A stretch of DNA of 64,000 bases from JAICMB01 sp963802915. Its GTDB lineage: Bacteria; Acidobacteriota; Terriglobia; Bryobacterales; Bryobacteraceae. Position numbers and translations under genes: made by a program. The notes under the pieces are model-generated. The model was not told the origin of the DNA, did not search any database, and saw only the letters and a program-made list of their open reading frames with translations. Below, piece after piece: positions 7,675 to 16,912 of this stretch (the first letter of the stretch is position 1; every line of letters begins with the position of its first letter). The stretch spans positions 310,001 through 374,000 of the forward strand of contig CAWDKQ010000010.1 of assembly GCA_963802915.1 (NCBI GenBank), in the 5' to 3' direction.

Positions 7675-9444
7675 CTACGGACTCGAAATCGAAGCGCGTG
7701 CGTTCGCCAGAAGCTCTTGCACCTCCGGAGTCGCATACATGTCCTTCCACAACGTTACATAAAGAAACTGCGTCGAACGCGCTTCGATTCCGCGCTTCAC
7801 CCACAACACCAGCGTCTTCTGGTCGCCTAGCGCGGCGCAAATCCACGTGACTAAAAGCGGCTCTACATATTGCGTTTTGCGCAACTGTTCGAGTTCGTCG
7901 AGGGCCTTCTGGGCCTCCGGGCGGCGGCCTTCCTTCGCTGCTCCCCAGGCGGAAAATATGATGATGTAGGGATCGCCTGCCATCCCGGCAGTGGCCGAGG
8001 CGGCCTTCATCGCTTCGATCGCTTGATGCCCCATCCGTAGATCGCCCTTGTCATAATATGCGACTCCTTCGAGCGCTAACAGGATCGGCTGGTCTCGAAA
8101 TATCTCCAGCGAATGCCTCAGGTGTTCCACGGCTTCGTCATATCGCTTGGCCGAAATCAACTCGATTGCAATATCCCAGCGAACAATCAACGAAAGCGGA
8201 TCCAGATCGAGCGAAGCGCGCATTTCCTTCATGGCCTCGTCAAGCCGCCCTTGCGCCTCGAGCGAGTGTGCGTACCAGTGATGCACGTAGCCGCTTCCGG
8301 GATTTAATTGCATCGCCTTCTGAAACTCCTGCCCGGCGCCCTCGCGATCCCAATCGTAGTCCATTTTCACGATCCCCATCGACGTGTGGGCTTCGCCCAG
8401 GTTGTCATCCAGGCTGACGGCTTTCTCGGCCGCTTCCTTGGCCTTCGGCATGGTTTCTCGGGGCGCGGCGACGAAATTCTCGGCCAGGTAAGCGTATGCA
8501 TCCGCGATGGCCGAATATGCCAGTGCAAAGCCGGGATCCAGTTGGACCGCCTGTTCGTAACGCGCGATGGCTTGGCGGTAGGAATCCGGGGGCAGGTGCT
8601 CATTAAAAAAGTAGCGGCCTTCCTGAAACAGCCGATACGCCTCGAGATTTTCGGTCAGAGCGCGCTCGGCGACCGGCCCTCCACGCAAGCGGTCGGCGAT
8701 CGACTGCGAGATCTCGCGCTGCACCGCAAAAATGTCGCGCAACTCACGATCGAACGTCCTTGACCACAGGTGCATTCCGTCGGAGACGCGATTGAGCTGC
8801 GCTGTGATGCGCAGGTGGTCGCCTGATTTTCGAACGCTGCCCTCGAGCACCGCGTTGACGTTCAACTGCCGGCCGATTTCGCGAATATCCGCCGCCTTGC
8901 CTTTAAAAGCGAATGCCGAAGTTCGTGAAACTACGCGAATGTTCGGGACCCGGCTTAAAGCATCGATAATCTCCTCGGTCAATCCGTCACTGAAGTACTC
9001 CTGGTCCTTCTGCGGGCTCAAATCCAGAAAAGGCAAAACGACGATCGATGTCAGAGTCCCGTTCGATCTCGCTCGCTCAGTGTTCCAAACGAAGATCGCC
9101 GCAGCCATCAAGAGAATCGCGGCCCCGCAGATACCGCACACCAGGAGGACCTTCGAGCGATCCTTCTTCGGAGCGGACTCACTCTCCTCAACCGCGGAAT
9201 TCTCCCTGAATTCTCCTGCGCTCTTCCGGGACTCGCGCCATGCATCCAGCTCGGCCCTGAAGGCATAGACCGAACCCTGCCGCGCATGCTGATGTCGATG
9301 CACGGGCAGCCCTTCGTTCTTCTCCCATCCTTGTACCGTGCGGACCTCGCGGCCAAGATAGGCAGCGATTTCCTTCCACGATTCCAGACGGTCCTTAACC
9401 TCGGACTGCCGTGGCAACGGTATAGGGCGAAGCGGCTCGGCCAT
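7675..9444 (-). CDS. MerR-like HTH, transmembrane and TPR-repeat regulator
   Basis: This 589-residue membrane regulator is of a type abundant in acidobacteria. The order is a winged-helix/MerR-like DNA-binding region (SWKEIAAYLGREVRTVQGWE, about residues 20-70), a single membrane span (VLLVCGICGAAILLMAAAIF, about 97-117), and a TolB/FlgO-like segment (SIVVLPFLDLSPQKDQEYFS, VVSRTSAFAFKGK). After these come at least five TPR repeats (for example AIARYEQAVQLDPGFALAYS). The domain order resembles CadC-type one-component sensors and adenylate-cyclase-associated TPR proteins. The ATG at 9444 is chosen because a TATACT box lies about 20 nt upstream; a TTG at 9501 is also possible. The signal sensed is unknown. 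Confidence 0.8.
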   Translation of the reverse strand: MAEPLRPIPLPRQSEVKDRLESWKEIAAYLGREVRTVQGWEKNEGLPVHRHQHARQGSVYAFRAELDAWRESRKSAGEFRENSAVEESESAPKKDRSKVLLVCGICGAAILLMAAAIFVWNTERARSNGTLTSIVVLPFLDLSPQKDQEYFSDGLTEEIIDALSRVPNIRVVSRTSAFAFKGKAADIREIGRQLNVNAVLEGSVRKSGDHLRITAQLNRVSDGMHLWSRTFDRELRDIFAVQREISQSIADRLRGGPVAERALTENLEAYRLFQEGRYFFNEHLPPDSYRQAIARYEQAVQLDPGFALAYSAIADAYAYLAENFVAAPRETMPKAKEAAEKAVSLDDNLGEAHTSMGIVKMDYDWDREGAGQEFQKAMQLNPGSGYVHHWYAHSLEAQGRLDEAMKEMRASLDLDPLSLIVRWDIAIELISAKRYDEAVEHLRHSLEIFRDQPILLALEGVAYYDKGDLRMGHQAIEAMKAASATAGMAGDPYIIIFSAWGAAKEGRRPEAQKALDELEQLRKTQYVEPLLVTWICAALGDQKTLVLWVKRGIEARSTQFLYVTLWKDMYATPEVQELLANARASISSP

Positions 9445-9669
9445 GGGATTTCGAGGCTTTTCAGTATAACGCAACTCCCGCGGAACCCCGAAAGCTATCA
9501 AGGGGCCCTTCGTCAGGAGCTTCTTCTAACTCGAGAGCATGCGAAAAAGTGCGAATTCATGCCCATTTCGCGAAGCTGCGCTTGTATTGCGCGCCGGGGG
9601 CGCCGTACTTTCGTTTCGACGGCAACGCGCGGCCATTGCCAAGCGGCCTGAACCAGAAAGGAAATCGAT

Positions 9670-10527
9670 ATGAAACGAACCACCCTGTCCTTTGAATTGC
9701 TCGCTCTAGTCATGGCATTCGCCGCAACTGCGAACGCCCAGTGCGGACTCGCGAAAGCGAAAACGAGCGCCCTCCTCATTCCCACGGCGAAGCTCGATTC
9801 GGCTTCTCGACTCCCTCATGCGTCAGACACGAACGCCCCCGCTGTTTCGATCGTAGGACTGTGGGACGCGACATTCACGGTCGGCGGCCAACTCGTCGAT
9901 GAAGGATTCGATCAGTGGCACAGCGATGGTACAGAGATTCTGAATGACATTCCAGAGCCAGCCAGTGGTAATGTGTGCCTTGGAGTATGGACACAAAGCG
10001 GGGATACCATCAGTCTCAACCACCCGTTCTGGATCTTCGACTCAAATAATGTCAACCTGATCGGAAGAGGCGTTATCCAGCAGCAGCTTACGGTGGACGC
10101 CGAAGGCAAAACCTATTCGGGAACCTTCACGATTCAGTATCGCGATTTGACGGGGAACCCGCTGCCGGCCCTGCCGGATGGCGCCGGTGATGTGTCGGCA
10201 GTTCGAATTACCGCCACGCCGTCCGGTTCCTCGCCGTCCATTAAAGTCACAACGGTCAGCGGAACCACCGCCAATGCGAACGGCCTTTTACAAACACCAA
10301 TAAACCCCTTGCTACTCGACGCCAGTGGCAGCACCGGAAGCGGCGCTCTGACATTCGCATGGAGCGCAAATCCCCCCGTCACGCTAGCTGGGACCCAAAC
10401 CCCGGGTCAGATCGAAGTGAATTTCCCGTCGGCGGGAGACTACGTCCTGAACCTGAAGGTTACGGACTCGCAAGGAAACGTCGGTACATTCTCAGTGACG
10501 GTCGAGTTTACGGGCAAGCCGGAGTAG
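9670..10527 (+). CDS. Secreted protein with C-terminal PKD-like domain
   Basis: This 285-residue exported protein starts with a clear signal peptide, MKRTTLSFELLALVMAFAAT, with cleavage after NAQ. It has a good ribosome site (AAAGGAA) about 10 nt before ATG 9670. The central part (IVGLWDATFTVGGQLVDEGF, SGNVCLGVWTQSGDTISLNH) looks like a beta-barrel domain found in acidobacterial secreted hypotheticals. The last 90 residues (LLLDASGSTGSGALTFAWSA, then GDYVLNLKVTDSQGNVGTFS) form a PKD/Ig-like beta-sandwich. PKD domains usually serve in surface binding. No catalytic motif is visible. Confidence 0.7.
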   Translation: MKRTTLSFELLALVMAFAATANAQCGLAKAKTSALLIPTAKLDSASRLPHASDTNAPAVSIVGLWDATFTVGGQLVDEGFDQWHSDGTEILNDIPEPASGNVCLGVWTQSGDTISLNHPFWIFDSNNVNLIGRGVIQQQLTVDAEGKTYSGTFTIQYRDLTGNPLPALPDGAGDVSAVRITATPSGSSPSIKVTTVSGTTANANGLLQTPINPLLLDASGSTGSGALTFAWSANPPVTLAGTQTPGQIEVNFPSAGDYVLNLKVTDSQGNVGTFSVTVEFTGKPE

Positions 10528-10569
10528 GACGAATCGTCGTCTCGAGTTCTGGAAGGTCTTGGCCTGAAC

Positions 10570-11415
10570 TTATTGCGTCACGACCTGAACTTCCGGCTTT
10601 AGATGATCCCACTCCGGGATATCTCGCGTACTCAGGTCCTCGATATCCGCCATTACTTCTCGCGATTCATACGGCGCCAGACCGGTTATCAACGCGGAAA
10701 CAGTGAAAAGGGGCTTCGCCGAATTGGAAGATGTCGTCGAATGCACCGCGATCCGCAGCGCGAGATTCGATACCAGCGTCGCTGAGTGATTCACGATGAT
10801 ATAGCGAACCTGCGAGGTATGCTGGAGGTCCCCCATCACTCTCAATCCCGTGACCTCGATGGTGCGGGCAAACCCGGTCTGCGAAGCCGATGGCTGCGCG
10901 ACCGGCGTGCTCGCAGCCTCGGATCGATTCTCAAGGGCCATGTTCCGTACGATCGCGGCACCGCCCAGCGACAAAACCGTCGCGACCATGAAGCTGAGTA
11001 GCCATCCGGGAATTCGTGCCCGTTTGCGGGGCGCGCCAGGTGGCGTCGCCACCAAAACCGGCGGAGGCGGAGGTGGCGGTGCCTGGGGCTGATCCTCGAC
11101 CACCCCCAACGGGCTTGGAAGAAACGGATGCAGTTTAGGCAGTTCCGGCCGCGGCTCAATCGCGCAAAGCACGGCCCTAGCAACGTGCCGCGGCGCGATC
11201 GATCGAAAGCCGCCGGGCACCCGATCTCCAAGCGGAATCTCGATCGGCGGCGGAAGATTGACCAATTGCTCTTGCACGCCCTTGGCGAGCGCGAGCATTC
11301 CGGCCTGGACCAGGTCCGCACAATCCGGGCATTCATGGTCGGTGGGCGCGCAATCGCAGCCGCAGTCCGGGCAAATCCAGCTCAACATATCCAATAACTC
11401 GACCGGTTCAGCCAC
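10570..11415 (-). CDS. Zinc-ribbon membrane protein
   Basis: This is a 281-residue membrane protein of unknown role. It opens with a cysteine cluster that probably binds zinc (Cys15, Cys18, Cys20, Cys22, Cys29, Cys32 within CPDCGCDC and CPDC). A proline run (PPPPPPP, around residue 115) follows. A single membrane helix (IPGWLLSFMVATVLSLGGAA) sits near residue 145. The C-terminal extracytoplasmic domain (EVTGLRVMGDLQHTSQVRYI, then LTGLAPYESREV-like ITGLAPYESREVMADI) has the look of DUF3426/FxLYD beta-sandwiches, which often sit behind N-terminal zinc ribbons. It converges on the PKD protein gene. The function is unknown. Confidence 0.65.
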   Translation of the reverse strand: MAEPVELLDMLSWICPDCGCDCAPTDHECPDCADLVQAGMLALAKGVQEQLVNLPPPIEIPLGDRVPGGFRSIAPRHVARAVLCAIEPRPELPKLHPFLPSPLGVVEDQPQAPPPPPPPVLVATPPGAPRKRARIPGWLLSFMVATVLSLGGAAIVRNMALENRSEAASTPVAQPSASQTGFARTIEVTGLRVMGDLQHTSQVRYIIVNHSATLVSNLALRIAVHSTTSSNSAKPLFTVSALITGLAPYESREVMADIEDLSTRDIPEWDHLKPEVQVVTQ

Positions 11416-11509
11416 AAATCCTTTCGGGTGCTTCCCTTAGCAGCAGGACTTCAGCAGCTTAGGGATGTCGGGGATTCCTCTTAGTGAACTATCGTGCAGT
11501 ACAGGCATT

Positions 11510-12871
11510 CTAGAGCGTACGTGCGAACGCGAATGACGGGTAAACAAATGCCGACTTTTTTCCCGATTCTTTCAGATAAGTGCCCGGATCGAGAGTCCCG
11601 ATGCCAAGCGTGAAGGTCGTCTTGGGTGTCATCACGTACGTGAAGAGGGTGTCCACTCCCTCGCCAAGATGGTTGCTAGTCGCCTTGGCATTTAATAAGG
11701 TTCGCGTGCCGCTGCCGTTATAGAGGCCATCTTTTACTGTCGCCAGCCAATAGTCGCGATAATCCACTTTGACCTTCAGCTTCTTCACCGGAAAAAAGTC
11801 CACGCCCGCCCTCCATTGTTCGGCGTTCCGCCAGCAAAACTGTCCAGTAAGGCTGTTCAACGGCTGGTTCGGACCGTACAGAATGTCGAAGCTCTCGTGC
11901 TTGCCGTTCTTCAGTCCGCTGTCACCGGAGCCGTATAAATAGTCAGTGTTTACGTGCAACTTCCAACCCACCCGTGGGATGGTCCAACCTCCGCCCCCGA
12001 CGTATCCGAACGCCCGAATGGAGTCGTCCGCGTAAGAGCCGCCCTGGCGGACTCCTTCGAAGTTGTAGTCGAAGCCGCCGGTGACCAACCCGATGACGCG
12101 CCCTCCCATGTAGAGCGTGTCGCCGTTACCCAAAACGTTATCTTTGCCCTTGATGTTCAGTTGCGTTTTGGCGAGCAGGTAAGGCTCGATGCTTGCTCCT
12201 GGCAAGAGTTTGGGAAACGCAGTGTAAATACCGTACAGATGCTCGCCCGGTTTGTCGCGGTCCATTCGCGTCGGATCGATGAGCACCTGAGAACCGCCCA
12301 AAAGATCCATTTTGAAGTCCGCAGTCTTGTAATATCCGTTGATCAGGCTGTATGTTTTTGTGACATTGCTCCACTCGCCCGAAGCGACCAGCCTTCCCGA
12401 ACCGAGTTGCAGATCCTGACGTCCGAAGCGGATCTTGACGCCGTTTCCTTCGAGTGCGCCCGCTTCAACATAGGCCTGGCGCAGATCGAAAGGATTGTCC
12501 AGTGTCGACGGGGGAGATGTCTTGTAGTTATAGGCGCGCGAGTCCTGACTCTCCACATAGAAACGAAGCCACGAATTGGGCTTATAACCGATGCCTAACC
12601 GGATTCGCGAGAGCACATAAACGTCCGAGGGTGTGGTCGAGAAATCGCCCTGCGTCGATTCGATCCGCGCCCGCGCTGACGCCTGAAGCTGAACCGTGCG
12701 TTTGATGTAATGGACAAAGCTGCTCGATTCCGATGTGTCTGATCCTTTTGAGTCTTGGTCAACAGTAGCTTTGTTGGCGGTCGCCCCGGCGCCTTGCGCG
12801 CAACCGGTCCCCGTCGAGATAGAAATCGCGGTTCCGAACACGCCTAGAACAGCGATATGCCGAATACTCAT
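11510..12871 (-). CDS. Alginate-export-type outer membrane porin
   Basis: This 453-residue outer membrane beta-barrel has a signal peptide (MSIRHIAVLGVFGTAISIST). Repeated amphipathic strands include VQLQASARARIEST, SRIRLGIGYKPNSWLRFYVE and VKIRFGRQDLQLGSGRLVAS. The arrangement and the motif NPFDLRQAYVE followed by GRQDL are typical of the alginate-export (AlgE-like) domain in substrate-specific porins. The C-terminus ends in an aromatic-rich strand (YPSFAFARTL), although the final residue is Leu rather than Phe. It diverges from the first TonB-dependent receptor over a 484-bp spacer. The substrate is unknown; sugars or organic acids are usual for such porins. Confidence 0.75.
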   Translation of the reverse strand: MSIRHIAVLGVFGTAISISTGTGCAQGAGATANKATVDQDSKGSDTSESSSFVHYIKRTVQLQASARARIESTQGDFSTTPSDVYVLSRIRLGIGYKPNSWLRFYVESQDSRAYNYKTSPPSTLDNPFDLRQAYVEAGALEGNGVKIRFGRQDLQLGSGRLVASGEWSNVTKTYSLINGYYKTADFKMDLLGGSQVLIDPTRMDRDKPGEHLYGIYTAFPKLLPGASIEPYLLAKTQLNIKGKDNVLGNGDTLYMGGRVIGLVTGGFDYNFEGVRQGGSYADDSIRAFGYVGGGGWTIPRVGWKLHVNTDYLYGSGDSGLKNGKHESFDILYGPNQPLNSLTGQFCWRNAEQWRAGVDFFPVKKLKVKVDYRDYWLATVKDGLYNGSGTRTLLNAKATSNHLGEGVDTLFTYVMTPKTTFTLGIGTLDPGTYLKESGKKSAFVYPSFAFARTL

Positions 12872-13355
12872 GCATACCGTTTCGGCGTGGAGTCACAAAG
12901 TGTGAGAAGGTTTCGCCTGGCCCCAGTGGAGGCTTCGTTCTTATCCCCACCGTAGTCTCCCGGCTGATATCAGTGGATCAAATTACACTGTAATATCAAA
13001 TACTTAAATAGAGCACTAGATGTATCCACTTTATGGAATATCCGATCCGCATGATTACGCAGAAACGTAGAAAACGGCCTCACCATCAAACCTAACTTGC
13101 TACTAACGTGGACGTTAGACGTTGGTCTCTGACGTGCTCCTACCGCCCACAATCTTCTTCGGCTTTTAGCTCTACATCTTTGACATGCCCAGTCCGCTTT
13201 CCGGATGGGGGCTTACTGAAGAACAGGAATGGAGATCCTATGAGGACTCAAATACTTGTGCGGAGGGGGTCTGGGCTCCCCGCGATCAATTTGTTTTCGA
13301 TCGCCGTTCTCTTCTCCCAAGCTGCGGACTGCGCCATCGTAACTGGAGGAAATCA
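12872..13355. promoter_or_regulatory. Divergent control region with a perfect 16-bp dyad
   Basis: This gene-free spacer separates the porin gene from the first TonB-dependent receptor and must hold both promoters. I see no convincing coding sequence in it. At 13103-13118 there is a perfect inverted repeat, CTAACGT-GG-ACGTTAG, of the size expected for a dimeric repressor or activator. A related CTAACTTGCT string is at 13092. Similar TAACTTG strings recur in front of the second receptor at about 16835 and 16891. The receptor start codon is preceded by GGAGGA at 13345-13350. Assignment of an exact promoter was not possible. Confidence 0.45.
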
Positions 13356-16300
13356 ATGAACAAGCTGCTTTTAGGGGTTTTGTGCTCAAGGAGGCACATC
13401 CAATTGAGTATTGTGAATCGGTTCGCTTATTTTGCAGTCCTGACCGTAATCCTCGGTCTGTTGCTGCCCACCAACGGTCTTGCGCAAGCTATCAGCGGCG
13501 ACTTAATCGGCACGGTTTTCGATTCCAGCGGAGCCGCCATCCCCGGCGCGTCGGTAGAGGCATTGAACGATGCCACAGGGGTGAAGACCAGCGCGCAGGC
13601 TAATGCCGCGGGAGTCTACCGGTTCACGAACTTGCCCATCGGTCGCTACACAGTCAGCGCCTCGGCGACCGGGTTCTCAAGCGACCAGTTGAAGAACGTC
13701 GACGTGGCTCTCAACAACACCGCAACCGCCAATCTGACGCTGAAGGTCGGATCCGTGGGCACGACGGTTGAGGTTAGCGCGGCCGCCGCAGTTATTGACA
13801 CGACCACCGCTCAACTGCAGAACACTTTCGACGCCCATGAAGTTTTGGAACTCCCGCAAACCGGTTCCGGTTCGGGCGTCTACAATCTCGCGTTGCTGGG
13901 TGCCGGCGTCTCGACGTCGGGCGGCGTCGGCCAAGGATTTGGACCGGCCGTTGCGGGTCAGAGGCCTGACAACAATTCGTTCAACCTCGACGGCATCAGC
14001 AACAACAATTACTACGATCCGGCTCCGCTCGTTTATGTCTCGAACGAAGCCATCGGAGAGTTTACGCTGCTGCAGAACCAGTTCGCGCCGGAGTTTGGCG
14101 GCGGTTCGGGCGGCATTTTCAACGCGGTCGTGAAGAGCGGAACCAACCAGATTCACGGGTCGGCTTATGAATATCTCCAGAACCGCGACCTGAATGCGGT
14201 GAACTCGCTAGACGCAGTGGCAGGGTATACGTCGAATCCCCGCTATGACAACAACCGCTTGGGCGCGTCCATTGGTGGCCCGATCGTCAAGAACAAGTTG
14301 TTCTATTACGGGAATTTCGAATACAACCCGATCGGGAATTCCTCGGTGCCCGGATCGCCACTACTTGCCCCTACTTCGGCGGGCTATTCGGCCTTGAGCA
14401 GCATTCCGGGACTTAGCTCGACCAACCTGTCGATTTTCCAAAAGTACGTTCCCGCCGCGCCGGCAAACGATGCAGGCACGATCACCGTGGGCAACCAGGC
14501 GATTCCGGTAGGGAACATCTCGTTCGCTAACCCCGCCTTCACCAATAACTACGATGCGGTTGTATCGCTCGATTACAACATGAGCGACCAGGACCAGTTG
14601 CGCGGACGTTGGATTTACAACAAGCAGTCTTCGATTGTTACCGCCCAGGTTCCAGCGTTCAACGCCAGCCAGCCGAACAACAACTACTTGTTGACTCTGT
14701 CGGAATTCCACAATTTCTCACCGACCCTGCAGAACGAACTCCGTCTTTCGTTCAGCCGCAACGTGAACGCGCTGCCGGGCACCGACCTGAAGTTCCCCGG
14801 TCTCGATGCCTTCCCGGTGCTCACTTTCGATGAGTTGAACGGCCTGACGATCGGCCCTGTCGGTCCCTCCGGTTCAACGCAAAGCCTCTTCCAGGTAACC
14901 GACAACCTGACAAAAGTATGGGGCAAGCACACGATAAAAGTCGGCGGCAGCTTCATCGACATGATTGCCACCAACTACTTCATCCAGCGCGTAACCGGCA
15001 ACTATGAGTATTCGAGTTTGGATTTGTATCTGACGGATCAGGCTCCGGACACGCTGGGAGAACGCAGCGCCGGCGCAACGAGCTATCCGGTCGGATTTCT
15101 GCAAAGCTCGGGGTATGCAAACGACGATTTCCGCATGCTGCCGAATCTTACCATCAATCTCGGCTTACGCTACGAGTACGTCACGATGCCTGTGGCTTCC
15201 CGCTATCAGGTGTATAGCGCTCCCGCCAGCGCCGGCTACCTCACGGTTGGCAGGCCTTACTTCAATAACACGGATTTTGCTCCCCACATCGGGTTCGCTT
15301 ACTCACCCGGCACGCAGGGCGCATGGTCGATTCGCGGAGGTTTCAGCCAAGCTTACGACTTGACGTATTCGAACCTGACTTCGAATGCCGCACCGCCGTA
15401 TTTCCAACAAACTAACGATTGCCCAGGCGTGAACTGCGCGCCCACTGGCTTTCTTGCGAGCGGCGGCTTGCCCGGAACGGGCGTCCCACTGCCTACCGAT
15501 CAGGCGGGGGCTCTTTCGGTTCTCAGTTCCTACACCTTCGGCGGGAAACGCCCCTACGGTCTTACCTGGACCCTCGGCGTGCAGCACGTGTTCAAGAACA
15601 ATTACACCTTTGAAGCACGCTACACTGCTACCCGCGGCGTACACCTGTGGAATCAGTCGCGCTTGAACATCCTGCCCAAGGTGAACGCCAACAACTACAT
15701 CCCGACCTTCTATACCATGCCGAGCCCATCCACGTTTGCGTCGCTCACGACGACTCTGGCGCAGGTGAAATCGTATATCGTGCCCGGCGGCACTGCGGAC
15801 AATCCAACGAACAATCTGGCCATCTACGGCTCGGATGCGAACATCGTTGCCTATGCCCCGCAGGCGACATCGTTCTATAACGGTCTCGCTTTGCAGTTGA
15901 ACCGGCGATTCTCGAATGGCTTGGCTTTCATTGGCGCCTACACGTGGAGCCATTTGTTGGATGACGCCACCGCGACAAACTTCTCCACCTATCTCACGCC
16001 GCGACGCGCTCAGGATTTCCAGGATCTCAAGGCCGAATGGAGCTCTTCGGCGCTGGATCGGCGGCAACGCTTTACGTTCACGCCAATCTACAGCTTCGAG
16101 CCCTTCAAGAACGGCAACTGGTTACTCAAGAACATCGTTGGGAACTGGAACCTCTCCGGTACCTACACCTACGAATCTCCGGAATACGCGACCGTACAGA
16201 GCGGTCTCGATTCGAACCTCAACGGCGACAGCGCGGGCGACCGGGTGTTTGTTAATCCGGCCGGCACCGCAAACGTGGGCTCTGGCGTGACCGGTTACAA

Positions 16301-16688
16301 TTCGGCCGGCCAGGTCGCCACAAGTAGCGGATCCATCGTGGCATATGTGGCCAACAATTCGAACGCCCGCTACATCGTCGGCGGTTCGGGCACACTGCCG
16401 AACGGCGGACGCAATACGTTTCCGCTTCACCCCATCGACAACATCGACTTTTCCATTAAAAAGCGCTTCAATTTCACGGAGCGCTATTCCTTCGATGTTG
16501 GCGCCCAGATGTATAACCTCCTCAATCATCCGCAGTGGACCGGCGGCATCACCAACGATGTTGCCGTGAGTGGTTTTACTGGCGCGCGCAACGACCTGGT
16601 TCCAAACGATCCTCTGTTCGGACGTTTCGATCAGTTCTATAGCAGCAATTCCCGATCGATTCAGGTCTTCGCTCATATCAACTTTTAA
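13356..16688 (+). CDS. TonB-dependent receptor with carboxypeptidase-regulatory-like domain
   Basis: This is a giant outer membrane receptor (1110 residues) of the Oar-like class that is expanded in acidobacteria. Start ATG 13356 has GGAGGA five bases upstream. The signal peptide ends near NGLAQA. Next comes a carboxypeptidase-regulatory-like beta-sandwich (GDLIGTVFDSSGAAIPGASV, YRFTNLPIGRYTVSASATGF). A plug-like segment follows (DNNSFNLDGISNNNYYDPAP, NQFAPEFGGGSGGIFNAVVK). A long beta-barrel rich in Asn, Tyr and Phe ends in FAHINF with the terminal Phe needed for barrel insertion. Such receptors import large polymers or signals with TonB energy. A near-identical architecture follows immediately downstream, so the two arose by duplication. 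The ligand is unknown. Confidence 0.9.
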   Translation: MNKLLLGVLCSRRHIQLSIVNRFAYFAVLTVILGLLLPTNGLAQAISGDLIGTVFDSSGAAIPGASVEALNDATGVKTSAQANAAGVYRFTNLPIGRYTVSASATGFSSDQLKNVDVALNNTATANLTLKVGSVGTTVEVSAAAAVIDTTTAQLQNTFDAHEVLELPQTGSGSGVYNLALLGAGVSTSGGVGQGFGPAVAGQRPDNNSFNLDGISNNNYYDPAPLVYVSNEAIGEFTLLQNQFAPEFGGGSGGIFNAVVKSGTNQIHGSAYEYLQNRDLNAVNSLDAVAGYTSNPRYDNNRLGASIGGPIVKNKLFYYGNFEYNPIGNSSVPGSPLLAPTSAGYSALSSIPGLSSTNLSIFQKYVPAAPANDAGTITVGNQAIPVGNISFANPAFTNNYDAVVSLDYNMSDQDQLRGRWIYNKQSSIVTAQVPAFNASQPNNNYLLTLSEFHNFSPTLQNELRLSFSRNVNALPGTDLKFPGLDAFPVLTFDELNGLTIGPVGPSGSTQSLFQVTDNLTKVWGKHTIKVGGSFIDMIATNYFIQRVTGNYEYSSLDLYLTDQAPDTLGERSAGATSYPVGFLQSSGYANDDFRMLPNLTINLGLRYEYVTMPVASRYQVYSAPASAGYLTVGRPYFNNTDFAPHIGFAYSPGTQGAWSIRGGFSQAYDLTYSNLTSNAAPPYFQQTNDCPGVNCAPTGFLASGGLPGTGVPLPTDQAGALSVLSSYTFGGKRPYGLTWTLGVQHVFKNNYTFEARYTATRGVHLWNQSRLNILPKVNANNYIPTFYTMPSPSTFASLTTTLAQVKSYIVPGGTADNPTNNLAIYGSDANIVAYAPQATSFYNGLALQLNRRFSNGLAFIGAYTWSHLLDDATATNFSTYLTPRRAQDFQDLKAEWSSSALDRRQRFTFTPIYSFEPFKNGNWLLKNIVGNWNLSGTYTYESPEYATVQSGLDSNLNGDSAGDRVFVNPAGTANVGSGVTGYNSAGQVATSSGSIVAYVANNSNARYIVGGSGTLPNGGRNTFPLHPIDNIDFSIKKRFNFTERYSFDVGAQMYNLLNHPQWTGGITNDVAVSGFTGARNDLVPNDPLFGRFDQFYSSNSRSIQVFAHINF

Positions 16689-16720
16689 GCGGACATCGGT
16701 CCGCTCTCGCTCAGTGGGAA

Positions 16721-16750
16721 AAAGGGAGCCTTCGGGCTCCCTTTTTTATT
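16721..16750 (+). terminator. Rho-independent terminator of the first receptor gene
   Basis: A perfect 10-bp stem, AAAGGGAGCC paired with GGCTCCCTTT, is closed by the stable tetraloop TTCG (16731-16734) and runs into a T-rich tail (TTTATT). It starts 33 bp after the receptor stop codon. A smaller hairpin (AGCGGA...TCCGCT, 16688-16705) sits just before it. Confidence 0.92.
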
Positions 16751-16885
16751 GCTCCGCCGTTCCCACCCTCCCCTATTTCAATTCGCATTCCTGTAGATCA
16801 GCTCCCGCCCGTATACGTAAAACGAGAGAGCTAACTTGTAACCTTACAATATAACTTACTGATTCTGTGTTGCTAACGTACTGCG

Positions 16886-16910
16886 GCAACTAACTTGCTA
16901 AGTTCGTTGC
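16886..16910 (+). promoter_or_regulatory. Dyad directly upstream of the second receptor start codon
   Basis: A 25-bp two-part palindrome (GCAAC and GTTGC outer arms, AACTT and AAGTT inner arms around GCT) ends two bases before ATG 16913. No Shine-Dalgarno sequence is visible, and the palindrome fills the place where one would be. It could be an operator, or a hairpin in the mRNA that limits ribosome access. The TAACTTGCTA inside it resembles a string upstream of the first receptor. The function is inferred. Confidence 0.45.
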
Positions 16911-16912
16911 TC

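Noticed and set aside
13180..13210. TTGACA at 13180-13185 as a -35 box
   Set aside because: No acceptable -10 sequence is found 16-18 bp downstream, so I do not list a promoter there.
13185..13355. Upstream extension of the first TonB receptor
   Set aside because: GGAGGA precedes ATG 13356 and the signal peptide begins there; the extra residues are not part of the family.
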